Both the position numbers and the translations under genes were made by a program. The notes below the pieces were generated by a model, which did not search any database, had not been told where the DNA came from, and was given only the letters and a program-made list of their open reading frames with translations. Below are positions 1 to 12,100 of a stretch of DNA of 64,000 nt, in pieces. Position 1 is the first letter of the stretch, and the number at the start of each line of letters is the position of its first letter. Source of the DNA: Arion vulgaris (Eukaryota; Mollusca; Gastropoda; Stylommatophora; Arionidae); contig CM036754.1 of assembly GCA_020796225.1 (NCBI GenBank), positions 46,947,533 through 47,011,532 on the forward strand. The letters run 5' to 3'.

Positions 1-1660
1 ATAGTATCATATCTTGTATTGTCTAGTATCATATCTTGTATTCTCTAGTATCATATTTTGTATCGTCTAGTATCATATCTTGTATCATCTAGTATCATAT
101 CTTGTATCGTCTAGTATCATATCTTGTATCGTCTAGTATCATATCTTGTATTCTCTAGTATCATATTTTGTATCGTCTAGTATCATATCTTGTATCGTCT
201 AATATCATATCTTGTATCGTCTAGTATCATATCTTGTATCATGTAGTATCATATCTTGTATCATCTAGTATCATATCTTGTATCATCTAGTATCATATAT
301 TGTATCGTCTAGTATCATATCTTGTATCATCTAGTATCATATCTTGTATCATCTAGTATCATATCTTGTATCATCTAGTATTCATCTCTTGTATCATGTA
401 ATATCATATCTTGTATCATCTAGTATCATATCTTGTATCATCTAGTATCATATCTTGTATCATCTAGTATCATATATTGTATCGTCTAGTATCATATCTT
501 GTATCATCTAGTATCATATCTTGTATCATATCTTGTATCATATCTTGTATCATATCTTGTATCATATCTTGTATCGTCTAGTATCATATCTTGTATCATC
601 TAGTATCATATCTTGTATCGTCTAGTATCATATATTGTATCGTCTAGTATCATATCTTGTATCATCTAGTATCATATCTTGTATCATCTAGTATCATATC
701 TTGTATCATCTAGTATCATATCTTGTATCGTCTAGTATCATATATTGTATCGTCTAGTATCATATCTTGTATCATCTAGTATCATATCTTGTATCGTCTA
801 GTATCATATCTTGTATCGTCTAGTATCAGAGAGTATAACTAGCGGAGAATGTAAGTCTTGTATCGCTTGGTCATATCTTGTATCGTCTAGTATCATATCT
901 TGTATCGTCTAGTATCATATCTTGTATCGTCTAGTATCATATATTGTATCATCTAGTATCATATCTTGTATCATCTAGTATCATATCTTGTATCGTCTAG
1001 TATCATATCTTGTATCATCTAGTATCAGAGAGTATAACTAGCGGAGAATGTAAGTCTTGTATCGCTTGGTATATCTTGTATCGTCTAGTATCATATCTTG
1101 TATCGTCTAGTATCATATCTTGTATCGTCTAGTATCATATCTTGTATCATCTAGTATCATATATTGTATCATCTAGTATCATATTCTTGTATCAGTCTAG
1201 TATCATATCTTGTATCATCTTGTATCATATCTTGTATCATCTAGTATCATATCTTGTATCATCTAGTATCATATCTTGTATCGTCTAGTATCATATCTTG
1301 TATCGTCTAGTATCATATCTTGTATTGTCTAGTATCATATCTTGTATTCTCTAGTATCACATCTTGTATCATCTAGTATCATATCTTGTATTGTCTAGTA
1401 TCATATCTTGTATCATCTAGTATCATATCTTGTATTGTCTAGTATCATATCTTGTATCATCTAGTATCAGAGAGTATAACTAGCGGAGAATGTAAGTCTT
1501 GTATCGCTTGGTATATCTTGTATCGTCTAGTATCATATCTTGTATCGTCTAGTATCAGAGACATATATGTGACTAGCGGAGAATGTAGGTCTTGTATCGC
1601 TTGGTATCATATCTTATATTATATCTTGTATCATAGATGCATATTTGTGACTAGCAGAGA
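1..1660. repeat. 22-bp AT-rich minisatellite
   Basis: Direct reading shows dozens of tandem copies of a 22-bp unit built on TATCATATCTTGTATCRTC plus TAG. The main variation is G/A in GTCTAG versus ATCTAG. A different segment of about 43 bp containing ACTAGCGGAGAATGTAAG interrupts the array at about 828, 1027 and 1468, with a variant at about 1555 and a fragment at 1640. The interruptions suggest a higher-order unit. The array runs off the left edge. It lies in what I infer to be an upstream DHTKD1 intron. A short unrelated stretch with a CTT run (1720-1745) follows. Confidence 0.95.
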
Positions 1661-1887
1661 ATGTCTGCTCCTACTGTGGTTATATAATTTCTCTAAACTA
1701 ATTCTATCTCTAATGTGATACCTTCCTTCTTCTTCTTCTTCTTTTACCAACTATGAATTCAGACATAGTCAGGTTACGCTGTATGGCTCTTCTGACTACT
1801 GTTTGTGTGAAGGCCTACTGACCTTGTTATCAGATTCCCTCTACATACAGGCAGACATTCTCCAAATTCAGACGTTGCTTGGTTTAG

Positions 1888-4800
1888 ATCCTCAAGTGTG
1901 TTCTGTGATATCTGTCAAAGATCCTCAAGTGTGTTCTGTGATATCTTTCAAAGATCCTCAAGTGTGTTCTGTGATATCTGTCAAAGATCCTCAAGTGTGT
2001 TCTGTGATATCTTTCTTAGATCCTCAAGTGTGTTCTGTGATATCTTTCTTAGATCCTCAAGTGTGTTCTGTGATATCTTTCTTAGATCCTCAAGTGTGTT
2101 CTGTGATATCTTTCTTAGATCCTCAAGTGTGTTCTGTGATATCTTTCTTAGATCCTCAATTGTGTTCTGTGATATCTTTCAAAGATCCTCAAGTGTGTTC
2201 TGTGATATCTTTCAAAGATCCTCAAGTGTGTTCTGTGATATCTTTCAAAGATCCTCAAGTGTGTTCTGTGATATCTTTCAAAGATCCTCAAGTGTGTTCT
2301 GTGATATCTTTCAAAGATCCTCAAGTGTGTTCTGTGATATCTTTTAAAGATCCTCAAGTGTGTTCTGTGATATCTTTCAAAGATCCTCAAGTGTGTTCTG
2401 TGATATCTGTCTTAGATCCTCAAGTGTGTTCTGTGATATCTGTCTTAGATCCTCAAGTGTGTTCTGTGATATCTGTCTTAGATCCTCAAGTGTGTTCTGT
2501 GATATCTTTCAAAGATCCTCAAGTGTGTTCTGTGATATCTGTCAAAGATCCTCAAGTGTGTTCTGTGATATCTTTCTTAGATCCTCAAGTGTGTTCTGTG
2601 ATATCTTTCTTAGATCCTCAAGTGTGTTCTGTGATATCTTTCTTAGATCCTCAAATGTGTTCTGTGATATCTGTCTTAGATCCTCAAGTGTGTTCTGTGA
2701 TATCTGTCTTAGATCCTCAAGTGTGTTCTGTGATATCTTTCTTAGATCCTCAAGTGTGTTCTGTGATATCTTTCTTAGATCCTCGAGTGTGTTCTGTGAT
2801 ATCTGTCAAAGATCCTCGAGTGTGTTCTGTGATATCTGTCAAAGATCCTCAAGTGTGTTCTGTGATATCTGTCAAAGATCCTCAAGTGTGTTCTGTGATA
2901 TCTTTCAAAGATCCTCAAGTGTGTTCTGTGATATCTTTCAAAGATCCTCAAGTGTGTTCTGTGATATCTTTCTTAGATCCTCAAGTGTGTTCTGTGATAT
3001 CTTTCAAAGATCCTCAAGTGTGTTCTGTGATATCTTTTAAAGATCCTCAAGTGTGTTCTGTGATATCTTTCAAAGATCCTCAAGTGTGTTCTGTGATATC
3101 TTTCAAAGATCCTCAAGTGTGTTCTGTGATATCTGTCAAAGATCCTCAAGTGTGTTCTGTGATATCTTTCTTAGATCCTCAAGTGTGTTCTGTGATATCT
3201 TTCAAAGATCCTCAAGTGTGTTCTGTGATATCTTTCTTAGATCCTCAAGTGTGTTCTGTGATATCTGTCTTAGATCCTCAAGTGTGTTCTGTGATATCTG
3301 TCTTAGATCCTCAAGTGTGTTCTGTGATATCTTTCTTAGATCCTCAAGTGTGTTCTGTGATATCTTTCTTAGATCCTCAAGTGTGTTCTGTGATATCTGT
3401 CAAAGATCCTCAAGTGTGTTCTGTGATATCTTTCAAAGATCCTCAAGTGTGTTCTGTGATATTTTCAAAGATCCTCAAGTGTGTTCTGTGATATCTTTCA
3501 AAGATCCTCAAGTGTGTTCTGTGATATCTTTCAAAGATCCTCAAGTGTGTTCTGTGATATCTTTTAAAGATCCTCAAGTGTGTTCTGTGATATCTTTCAA
3601 AGATCCTCAAGTGTGTTCTGTGATATCTGTCTTAGATCCTCAAGTGTGTTCTGTGATATCTGTCTTAGATCCTCAAGTGTGTTCTGTGATATCTGTCTTA
3701 GATCCTCAAGTGTGTTCTGTGATATCTTTCAAAGATCCTCAAGTGTGTTCTGTGATATCTGTCAAAGATCCTCAAGTGTGTTCTGTGATATCTTTCTTAG
3801 ATCCTCAAGTGTGTTCTGTGATATCTTTCTTAGATCCTCAAGTGTGTTCTGTGATATCTTTCTTAGATCCTCAAATGTGTTCTGTGATATCTGTCTTAGA
3901 TCCTCAAGTGTGTTCTGTGATATCTGTCTTAGATCCTCAAGTGTGTTCTGTGATATCTTTCTTAGATCCTCAAGTGTGTTCTGTGATATCTTTCTTAGAT
4001 CCTCGAGTGTGTTCTGTGATATCTGTCAAAGATCCTCGAGTGTGTTCTGTGATATCTGTCAAAGATCCTCAAGTGTGTTCTGTGATATCTGTCAAAGATC
4101 CTCAAGTGTGTTCTGTGATATCTTTCAAAGATCCTCAAGTGTGTTCTGTGATATCTTTCAAAGATCCTCAAGTGTGTTCTGTGATATCTTTCTTAGATCC
4201 TCAAGTGTGTTCTGTGATATCTTTCAAAGATCCTCAAGTGTGTTCTGTGATATCTTTTAAAGATCCTCAAGTGTGTTCTGTGATATCTTTCAAAGATCCT
4301 CAAGTGTGTTCTGTGATATCTTTCAAAGATCCTCAAGTGTGTTCTGTGATATCTGTCAAAGATCCTCAAGTGTGTTCTGTGATATCTTTCTTAGATCCTC
4401 AAGTGTGTTCTGTGATATCTTTCAAAGATCCTCAAGTGTGTTCTGTGATATCTTTCTTAGATCCTCAAGTGTGTTCTGTGATATCTGTCTTAGATCCTCA
4501 AGTGTGTTCTGTGATATCTGTCTTAGATCCTCAAGTGTGTTCTGTGATATCTTTCTTAGATCCTCAAGTGTGTTCTGTGATATCTTTCTTAGATCCTCAA
4601 GTGTGTTCTGTGATATCTGTCAAAGATCCTCAAGTGTGTTCTGTGATATCTGTCAAAGATCCTCAAGTGTGTTCTGTGATATCTTTCAAAGATCCTCAAG
4701 TGTGTTCTGTGATATCTTTCTTAGATCCTCAAGTGTGTTCTGTGATATCTTTCTTAGATCCTCAAGTGTGTTCTGTGATATCTGTCAAAGATCCTCAAGT

Positions 4801-7522
4801 GTGTTCTGTGATATCTGTCAAAGATCCTCAAGTGTGTTCTGTGATATCTTTCTTAGATCCTCAAGTGTGTTCTGTGATATCTGTCTTAGATCCTCAAGTG
4901 TGTTCTGTGATATCTTTCTTAGATCCTCAAGTGTGTTCTGTGATATCTGTCTTAGATCCTCAAGTGTGTTCTGTGATATCTGTCTTAGATCCTCAAGTGT
5001 GTTCTGTGATATCTGTCTTAGATCTTCAAGTGTGTTCTGTGATATCTGTCTTAGATCCTCAAGTGTGTTCTGTGATATCTTTCAAAGATCCTCAAGTGTG
5101 TTCTGTGATATCTTTCAAAGATCCTCAAGTGTGTTCTGTGATATCTTTCAAAGATCCTCAAGTGTGTTCTGTGATATCTTTCTTAGATCCTCAAGTGTGT
5201 TCTGTGATATCTGTCTTAGATCCTCAAGTGTGTTCTGTGATATCTGTCTTAGATCCTCAAGTGTGTTCTGTGATATCTTTCAAAGATCCTCAAGTGTGTT
5301 CTGTGATATCTTTCTTAGATCCTCAAGTGTGTTCTGTGATATCTTTCAAAGATCCTCAAGTGTGTTCTGTGATATCTTTCTTAGATCCTCAAGTGTGTTC
5401 TGTGATATCTGTCAAAGATCCTCAAGTGTGTTCTGTGATATCTTTCAAAGATCCTCAAGTGTGTTCTGTGATATCTTTCTTAGATCCTCAAGTGTGTTCT
5501 GTGATATCTGTCAAAGATCCTCAAGTGTGTTCTGTGATATCTTTCAAAGATCCTCAAGTGTGTTCTGTGATATCTTTCTTAGATCCTCAAGTGTGTTCTG
5601 TGATATCTTTCAAAGATCCTCAAGTGTGTTCTGTGATATCTTTCTTAGATCCTCAAGTGTGTTCTGTGATATCTTTCCTAGATCCTCAAGTGTGTTCTGT
5701 GATATCTTTCAAAGATCCTCAAGTGTGTTCTGTGATATCTGTCAAAGATCCTCAAGTGTGTTCTGTGATATCTTTCTTAGTTCCTCAAGTGTGTTCTGTG
5801 ATATCTGTCAAAGATCCTCAAGTGTGTTCTGTGATATCTTTCTTAGATCCTCAAGTGTGTTCTGTGATATCTGTCAAAGATCCTCAAGTGTGTTCTGTGA
5901 TATCTTTCAAAGATCCTCAAGTGTGTTCTGTGATATCTTTCAAAGATCCTCAAGTGTGTTCTGTGATATCTTTCAAAGATCCTCAAGTGTGTTCTGTGAT
6001 ATCTGTCAAAGATCCTTAAGTGTGTTCTGTGATATCTTTCAAAGATCCTCAAGTGTGTTCTGTGATATCTTTCAAAGATCCTCAAGTGTGTTCTGTGATA
6101 TCTTTCTTAGATCCTCAAGTGTGTTCTGTGATATCTTTCAAAGATCCTCAAGTGTGTTCTGTGATATCTTTCAAAGATCCTCATGTGTGTTCTGTGATAT
6201 CTTTCAAAGATCCTCAAGTGTGTTCTGTGATATCTTTCAAAGATCCTCAAGTGTGTTCTGTGATATCTTTCAAAGATCCTCAAGTGTGTTCTGTGATATC
6301 TTTCTTAGATCCTCAAGTGTGTTCTGTGATATCTTTCAAAGATCCTCAAGTGTGTTCTGTGATATCTTTCAAAGATCCTCAAGTGTGTTCTGTGATATCT
6401 TTCAAAGATCCTCAAGTGTGTTCTGTGATATCTTTTAAAGATCCTCAAGTGTGTTTTGTGATATCTGTCTTAGATCCTCAAGTGTGTTCTGTGATATCTT
6501 TCTTAGATCCTCAAGTGTGTTCTGTGATATCTGTCTTAGATCCTCAAGTGTGTTCTGTGATATTTTCAAAGATCCTCAAGTGTGTTCTGTGATATTTTTC
6601 TTAGATCCTCAAGTGTGTTCTGTGATATCTTTCAAAGATCCTCAAGTGTGTTCTGTGATATCTTTCAAAGATCCTCAAGTGTGTTCTGTGATATCTTTCA
6701 AAGATCCTCAAGTGTGTTCTGTGATATCTTTCAAAGATCCTCAAGTGTGTTCTGTGATATCTTTCTTAGATCCTCAAGTGTGTTCTGTGATATCTTTCAA
6801 AGATCCTCAAGTGTGTTCTGTGATATCTTTCTTAGATCCTCAAGTGTGTTCTGTGATATCTGTCAAAGATCCTCAAGTGTGTTCTGTGATATCTTTCCTC
6901 AAGTGTGTTCTGTGATATCTTTCTTAGATCCTCGAGTGTGTTCTGTGATATCTTTCTTAGATCCTCGAGTGTGTTCTGTGATATCTTTCAAAGATCCTCA
7001 AGTGTGTTCTGTGATATCTTTCTTAGATCCTCTAGTGTGTTCTGTGATATCTTTCAAAGATCCTCAAGTGTGTTCTGTGATATCTTTCTTAGATCCTCAA
7101 GTGTGTTCTGTGATATCTTTCAAAGATCCTCAAGTGTGTTCTGTGATATCTGTCTTAGATCCTCAAGCGTGTTCTGTGATATCTTTCAAAGATCCTCAAG
7201 TGTGTTCTGTGATATCTGTCTTAGATCCTCAAGTGTGTTCTGTGATATCTTTCAAAGATCCTCAAGTGTGTTCTGTGATATCTTTCAAAGATCCTCAAGT
7301 GTGTTCTGTGATATTTTCAAAGATCCTCAAGTGTGTTCTGTGATATCTGTCAAAGATCCTCAAGTGTGTTCTGTGATATCTTTCTTAGATCCTCAAGTGT
7401 GTTCTGTGATATCTTTCAAAGATCCTCAAGTGTGTTCTGTGATATCTTTCAAAGATCCTCAAGCGTGTTCTGTGATATCTTTCAAAGATCCTCAAGTGTG
7501 TTCTGTGATATCTTTCAAAGAT
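1888..7522. repeat. 33-bp minisatellite, about 170 units
   Basis: The unit starts GATCCTCAAGTGTGTTCTGT and continues with GATATCTTTCAAA. The main variants are TTTC/TGTC and AAA/TTA near the unit end. Because 33 is a multiple of three, two + frames (repeats DPQVCSVISFK and RSSSVFCDIFQ) and one - frame stay open over long distances, while the third + frame has a stop in every unit. Three 32-bp units (near 3460, 6560 and 7310, with GATATTTTC in place of GATATCTTTC) shift the frame. A block of about 37 units is duplicated at an offset of 1,220 bp. I regard it as non-coding intronic satellite DNA. Confidence 0.95.
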
Positions 7523-7574
7523 GGCAGATTTAGAAAACTGTAAACAACTGGAGATGTATGACTAACATATCAAA

Positions 7575-8690
7575 TATTTAGTAGAGTGATCCTTCAAAGA
7601 ATCACTGAAGAACAAAATTAGGAAAGCAACAAGCAGGTTTTAGGAAAGGAAAATCATGCATAGACCACATTTTGACACTAGGTCAAATAGTAGAACAAAG
7701 TAATGATTGGAATAATTCAATCTACATGGTGTTTGTTGACTTTGACAAGGTATCTGATAGCATGTACAGGGAATCTCTATGTATTATAGAATACTCCAGT
7801 ATTATGGAATATCAACAACAAAATTTAGTGTCATTAAATCATTGTAAACAACTTTTCTTCAGTGTCAAGTAGTTCGCACTAGTCATATGACAGAGTACTT
7901 CAAGGTCAAAACAGGAGTTAGACAGGGGTGTATTGTTTTCCCATTCTTGTTTAACCTTGCCATGGACTGGTTGATGAGAGAAATCATAAAGGATAGCAGC
8001 AGAGGCATTTGATGAACACTTAACCTGAGTACTGGATGATTTGGATTATGCAGACGATATTAGTCTTTTATCCAGCCGATACGAGGATGCTCAAATTAAA
8101 ATAGATACACTTTCCAGAACAGCACATCAATAGTACACTCAATTATTATTGCTAAAACAAAAGTAATGCAGAATAAGACAGCACATCAATAGTACACTCA
8201 ATTATTATTGCTAAAACAAAAGTAATGCAGAATAACCAAAAATCAGAAAACCTATTTATGTTATTAAATGAAATCATAGAGGACGTTCAGGATTTTGTTT
8301 ACCTGGGAAGTGCAGTATCGCAGGACAGTGATTCCGTAAAGGATACCATTGACAAATCAAGAAAGTAAGTCAAGCTTTCTCCATGCTCAGCAAAATCTGG
8401 AAAGCCAATGGATTAAATCTTAAAATAAAACTTAAAATATATAAAAGCAGTGTCCTAGGAGTATTACTGTACAGTAGTCAATGCTGGAAAATGAGCCACA
8501 AGATCATACACAAGGAAGCAGTGTCCTAGGAGTGTTACTGTACAGTAGTCAATGCTGGAACATGAGCCACAAGATCATATACAAGTTGAAGACATTTCAA
8601 TATAAATGTTTAAGAAGGATCCTGCAAATATTCTAGCCAAATACAATAGTAAATGAAGAGCTTTTAAAACAAACATACTGGGCCTCATTG
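7575..8690 (+). pseudogene. decayed LINE reverse transcriptase
   Basis: Translating across shifting + frames gives successive reverse-transcriptase landmarks: AGFRKGKSCIDHILTLGQIV, then MVFVDFDKVSDSMYRESL (motif A region), GVRQGCIVFPFLFNLAMDW (motif B), LDYADDISLLSS (catalytic YADD, about 8043-8075) and a C-terminal YLGSAVSQDSDSV stretch. The order matches the finger-palm-thumb part of non-LTR retrotransposon ORF2. It is broken by frameshifts near 7785 and several stops. Two internal tandem duplications, about 61 bp at 8120-8240 and about 73 bp at 8446-8590, damage it further. The 5' end (endonuclease) is missing. It is a dead, 5'-truncated copy whose clade I cannot fix. Base 7523-7575 is unassigned. 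Confidence 0.85.
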
Positions 8691-8714
8691 AGGGCTATTA
8701 TTAGAAGATGAAGA

Positions 8715-9140
8715 TGGATTGTACATGTATGTTGTATGCTAGTTTGTACATGTATGTTGTATGCTGTTTTACATGTATGCTATTATGTACATGATGTTGT
8801 ATGTAGTTGTACATGATGTATGCTAGTTTGTACATGTATGTTGTATGCTGTTGTTTTGATGTTCATGCTAGTTTGTAATGATGCTAGTTTGTACATGTAT
8901 GTTCTATGCTAGTTTGTACATGTATGTTGCTAGTTTGTACATGTATGTTGTATCTAGTTTGTACAGTATTTCTTGCATTTGTACTGTATGTTCTATGCTA
9001 GTTTGTAATGTATGTTGTATGCTAGTTTGTACATGTATGTTTGACATGATGTTCTATGCTATTTGTACATGTGTTCTATACTAGTTTGTACATGTATGTT
9101 GTATCTAGTTGTACAATGTTCTATGCTAGTAGAGACATTG
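8715..9140. repeat. 26-bp degenerate minisatellite
   Basis: Repeated TTGTACATGTATGTTGTATG / CTAGTT units of about 26 bp begin at the 3' end of the preceding LINE remnant. Many single-base losses occur (for example ACATGATG for ACATGTATG), so units vary in length. No coding or regulatory signal was recognised. Confidence 0.85.
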
Positions 9141-9194
9141 TCTAGACAGGTCTCGATGGACACGGATGGAAAGAAGTCTAGATATCACAAAGAA

Positions 9195-12100
9195 AATTGA
9201 GAAACAATGATGGAAAGAGATAGAAAGAATGTGGTCTGACATGGAAACAATGATGGAAAGAAGATGAAAGAATGTGAAGGACATGAAACAATGATGGAAA
9301 GACAGATGAAAGAATGTGACATGGAAACAATGATGGAAAGAGAGATAAAGAATGGGCTGAATGGGAAACAATGATGGAAAGAGAATGGAAGAATGTGGTC
9401 TGACATGAAACAAGAATGGAAAGAGAGATGAAAGAATGTGGTCTGACATGGGAAACAATGATGGAAAGACAGATGAAAGAATGTGAAGGACATGGGAAAC
9501 AATGATGGAAAGAGAGATGAAAGAATGTGAAGGACATAGAAACAATGATGGAAAGAGAGATGAAAGAATGGTCTGACATGGAAACAATGATGGAAAGACA
9601 GATGAAAGAATGTGAAGGACATGGGAAACAATGATGGAAAGAGAGATGAAAGAATGTGAAGGACATGGAAACAATGATGGAAAGAGAGATAAAAGAATGT
9701 GGTCTGACATGGGAAACAATGATGGAAAGACAGATGAAAGAATGTGAAGGACATGGGAAACAATGATGGAAAGAGAGATGAAAGAATGTGGTCTGACATG
9801 GAAACAATGATGGAAAGAGAGATAAAAGAATGTGGTTCTGACATGGAAACAATGATGGAAAGAGATGAAAGAATGTGGCCTGACATTGGAAACAATGATG
9901 GAAAGAGAGATAAAAGAATGTGGTCTGACATGGGAAACAATGATGGAAAGAGAGATGAAAGAATGTGGTCTGACATGAGAAACAATGATGGAAAGAGAGA
10001 TGAAAGAATGTGGCCTGACATGGGAAACTGATGGAAAGACAGATGAAAGAATGTGAAGGACATGGAAACAATGATGGAAAGAGAGATGAAAGAATTGGTC
10101 TGACATGGGAAACAATGATGGAAGACAGATGAAAGAATGTAGGACATGGGAAACAATGATGGAAAGAGAGATGAAAGAATGTGGTCTGACATGGGAAACA
10201 ATGATGGAAAGAGAGATGAAAGAATGTGGTCTGATTATGGAAAGAAGCGAATGATGGAAAGAGAGATGAAAGAATGTGGTCTGACATTGGAAACAATGAT
10301 GGAAAGAGAGATGAAAGAATGTGGTCTGACATAGAAACAATGATGGAAAGAGAGATGAAAGAATGTGAAGACATGGAAAAATGATGGAAAGAGAGATGAA
10401 AGAATGTGTCTGACATGGAAACAATGATGGAAAGAAGATGAAGAATGTGGTCTGACATGGAAACAATGATGGAAAGAGAGATGAAAGAATGTACGAATGG
10501 ACAGAAACAATGATGAAGAAGATGAAAGAATGTGGTCTGACATGGGAAACTAATGATGGAAAAGAGAGATGAAAGAATGTAAGACATGGAAACAATGATG
10601 GAAAGAGAGATGAAAGAATGTGAAGGACATGGAAACAATGATGGAAAGAGAGATGAAAGAATGTGTCTGACATAAAACAATGATGGAAAGAGAGATGAAG
10701 AATGGTCTGACATGGAAACAATGATGGAAAGAGAGATGAAAGAATGTGGTCTGACATGGGAAACAATGATGGAAGAGAGATGAAAGAATGTGGTCTGACA
10801 TGGGAAACAATGATGGAAAGAGCAGATGAAAGAATGTGGTCTGACATGGAAAAATGATGGAAAGAGAGATGAAAGAATGTGGCTGACATGGGAAACAATG
10901 ATGAAAGAGAGATGAAAGAATGTGGCTGACATGGAAACAATGATGGAAAGAGAGATGAAAGAATGTGGTCTGACATGGAAACAATGATGGAAAGAGAGAT
11001 AAAGAATGTGGTCTGACATGGGAAACAATGATGGAAAGAGAGATGAAAGAATGTGGTCTGACATTGGAAACAATGATGGAAAGAGAGATAAAAGAATGTG
11101 GTCTGACATGGGAAACAATGATGGAAAGAGAATAAAAGAATGTGTCTGACATGGAAACAATGATGGAAGAGAGATGAAAGAATGTGGTCTGACATGGGAA
11201 ACAATGATGGAAAGAGAGATGAAAGAATGTGGTATGACATGGGAAACAATGATGGAAAGACAGATGAAAGAATGTATGACATGGGAAACAATGATGGAAA
11301 GAGAGATAAAAGAATGTGGTCTGACATGAAACAATGATGGAAAGAGAGATGAAAGATTCTGACATAGAAACAATGATGGAGAGAGAGATAAAAGAATGTC
11401 CTGATATAGGGAAACAATGATGGAAAAGAGGATGAAAGAATGTGGTCTGACATGGAAACAATGATGGAAAGAGAGATGAAGAATGTGAAGTGACATGGAA
11501 ACAATGATGGAAAGAGAGATGAAAGAATGTGGATGACATGGAAACAATGATGGAAAAGAGATGAAAAATGGTCTGACATGGAAACAATGATGGAAAGAGA
11601 GATGAAAGATGTGGTCTGACATGGAAACAATGATGGAAAGAGAGATGAAAGAATGTGCTGACATGGGAAAAATGATGGAAAGAGAGATGAAAGAATGTGG
11701 TCTGACATGGGAAACAATGATGGAAAAAGAGATGAAAGAATGTGGTCTGACATGGGAAACAATGATGGAAAAAGAGATGAAAGAATGTGGTCTGACATGG
11801 GAAAAAATGATGGAAAGAGAGATGAAAGAATGTGGTCTGACATGGGAAACAATGATGGAAAGAGAGATGAAAGAATGTGGTCTGACATGGGAAACAATGA
11901 TGGAAAGAGAGATGAAAGAATGGGGACATGGGAAACAATGATGGAAAGAGAGATGAAAGAATGTGGTCTGACATGGGAAACAATGATGGAAAGAGAGATA
12001 AAGAATGTGTCTGACATGGAAACAATGATGGAAAGAGAGATGAAAGAATGTGAAGGACATGGAAACAATGATGGAAAGAGAGATAAAAGAATGTGCTCTG

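Noticed and set aside
1803..1890. Possible upstream DHTKD1 exon before the 33-bp array
   Set aside because: The open stretch does not resemble the part of E1 expected before the KWLLQSG exon, and it has no clear acceptor/donor pair.
1803..6438. Long + frames (562, 988 and 721 codons) repeating DPQVCSVISFK / RSSSVFCDIFQ
   Set aside because: Products of a 33-bp unit divisible by three. Two frames are equally open and the array is intronic.
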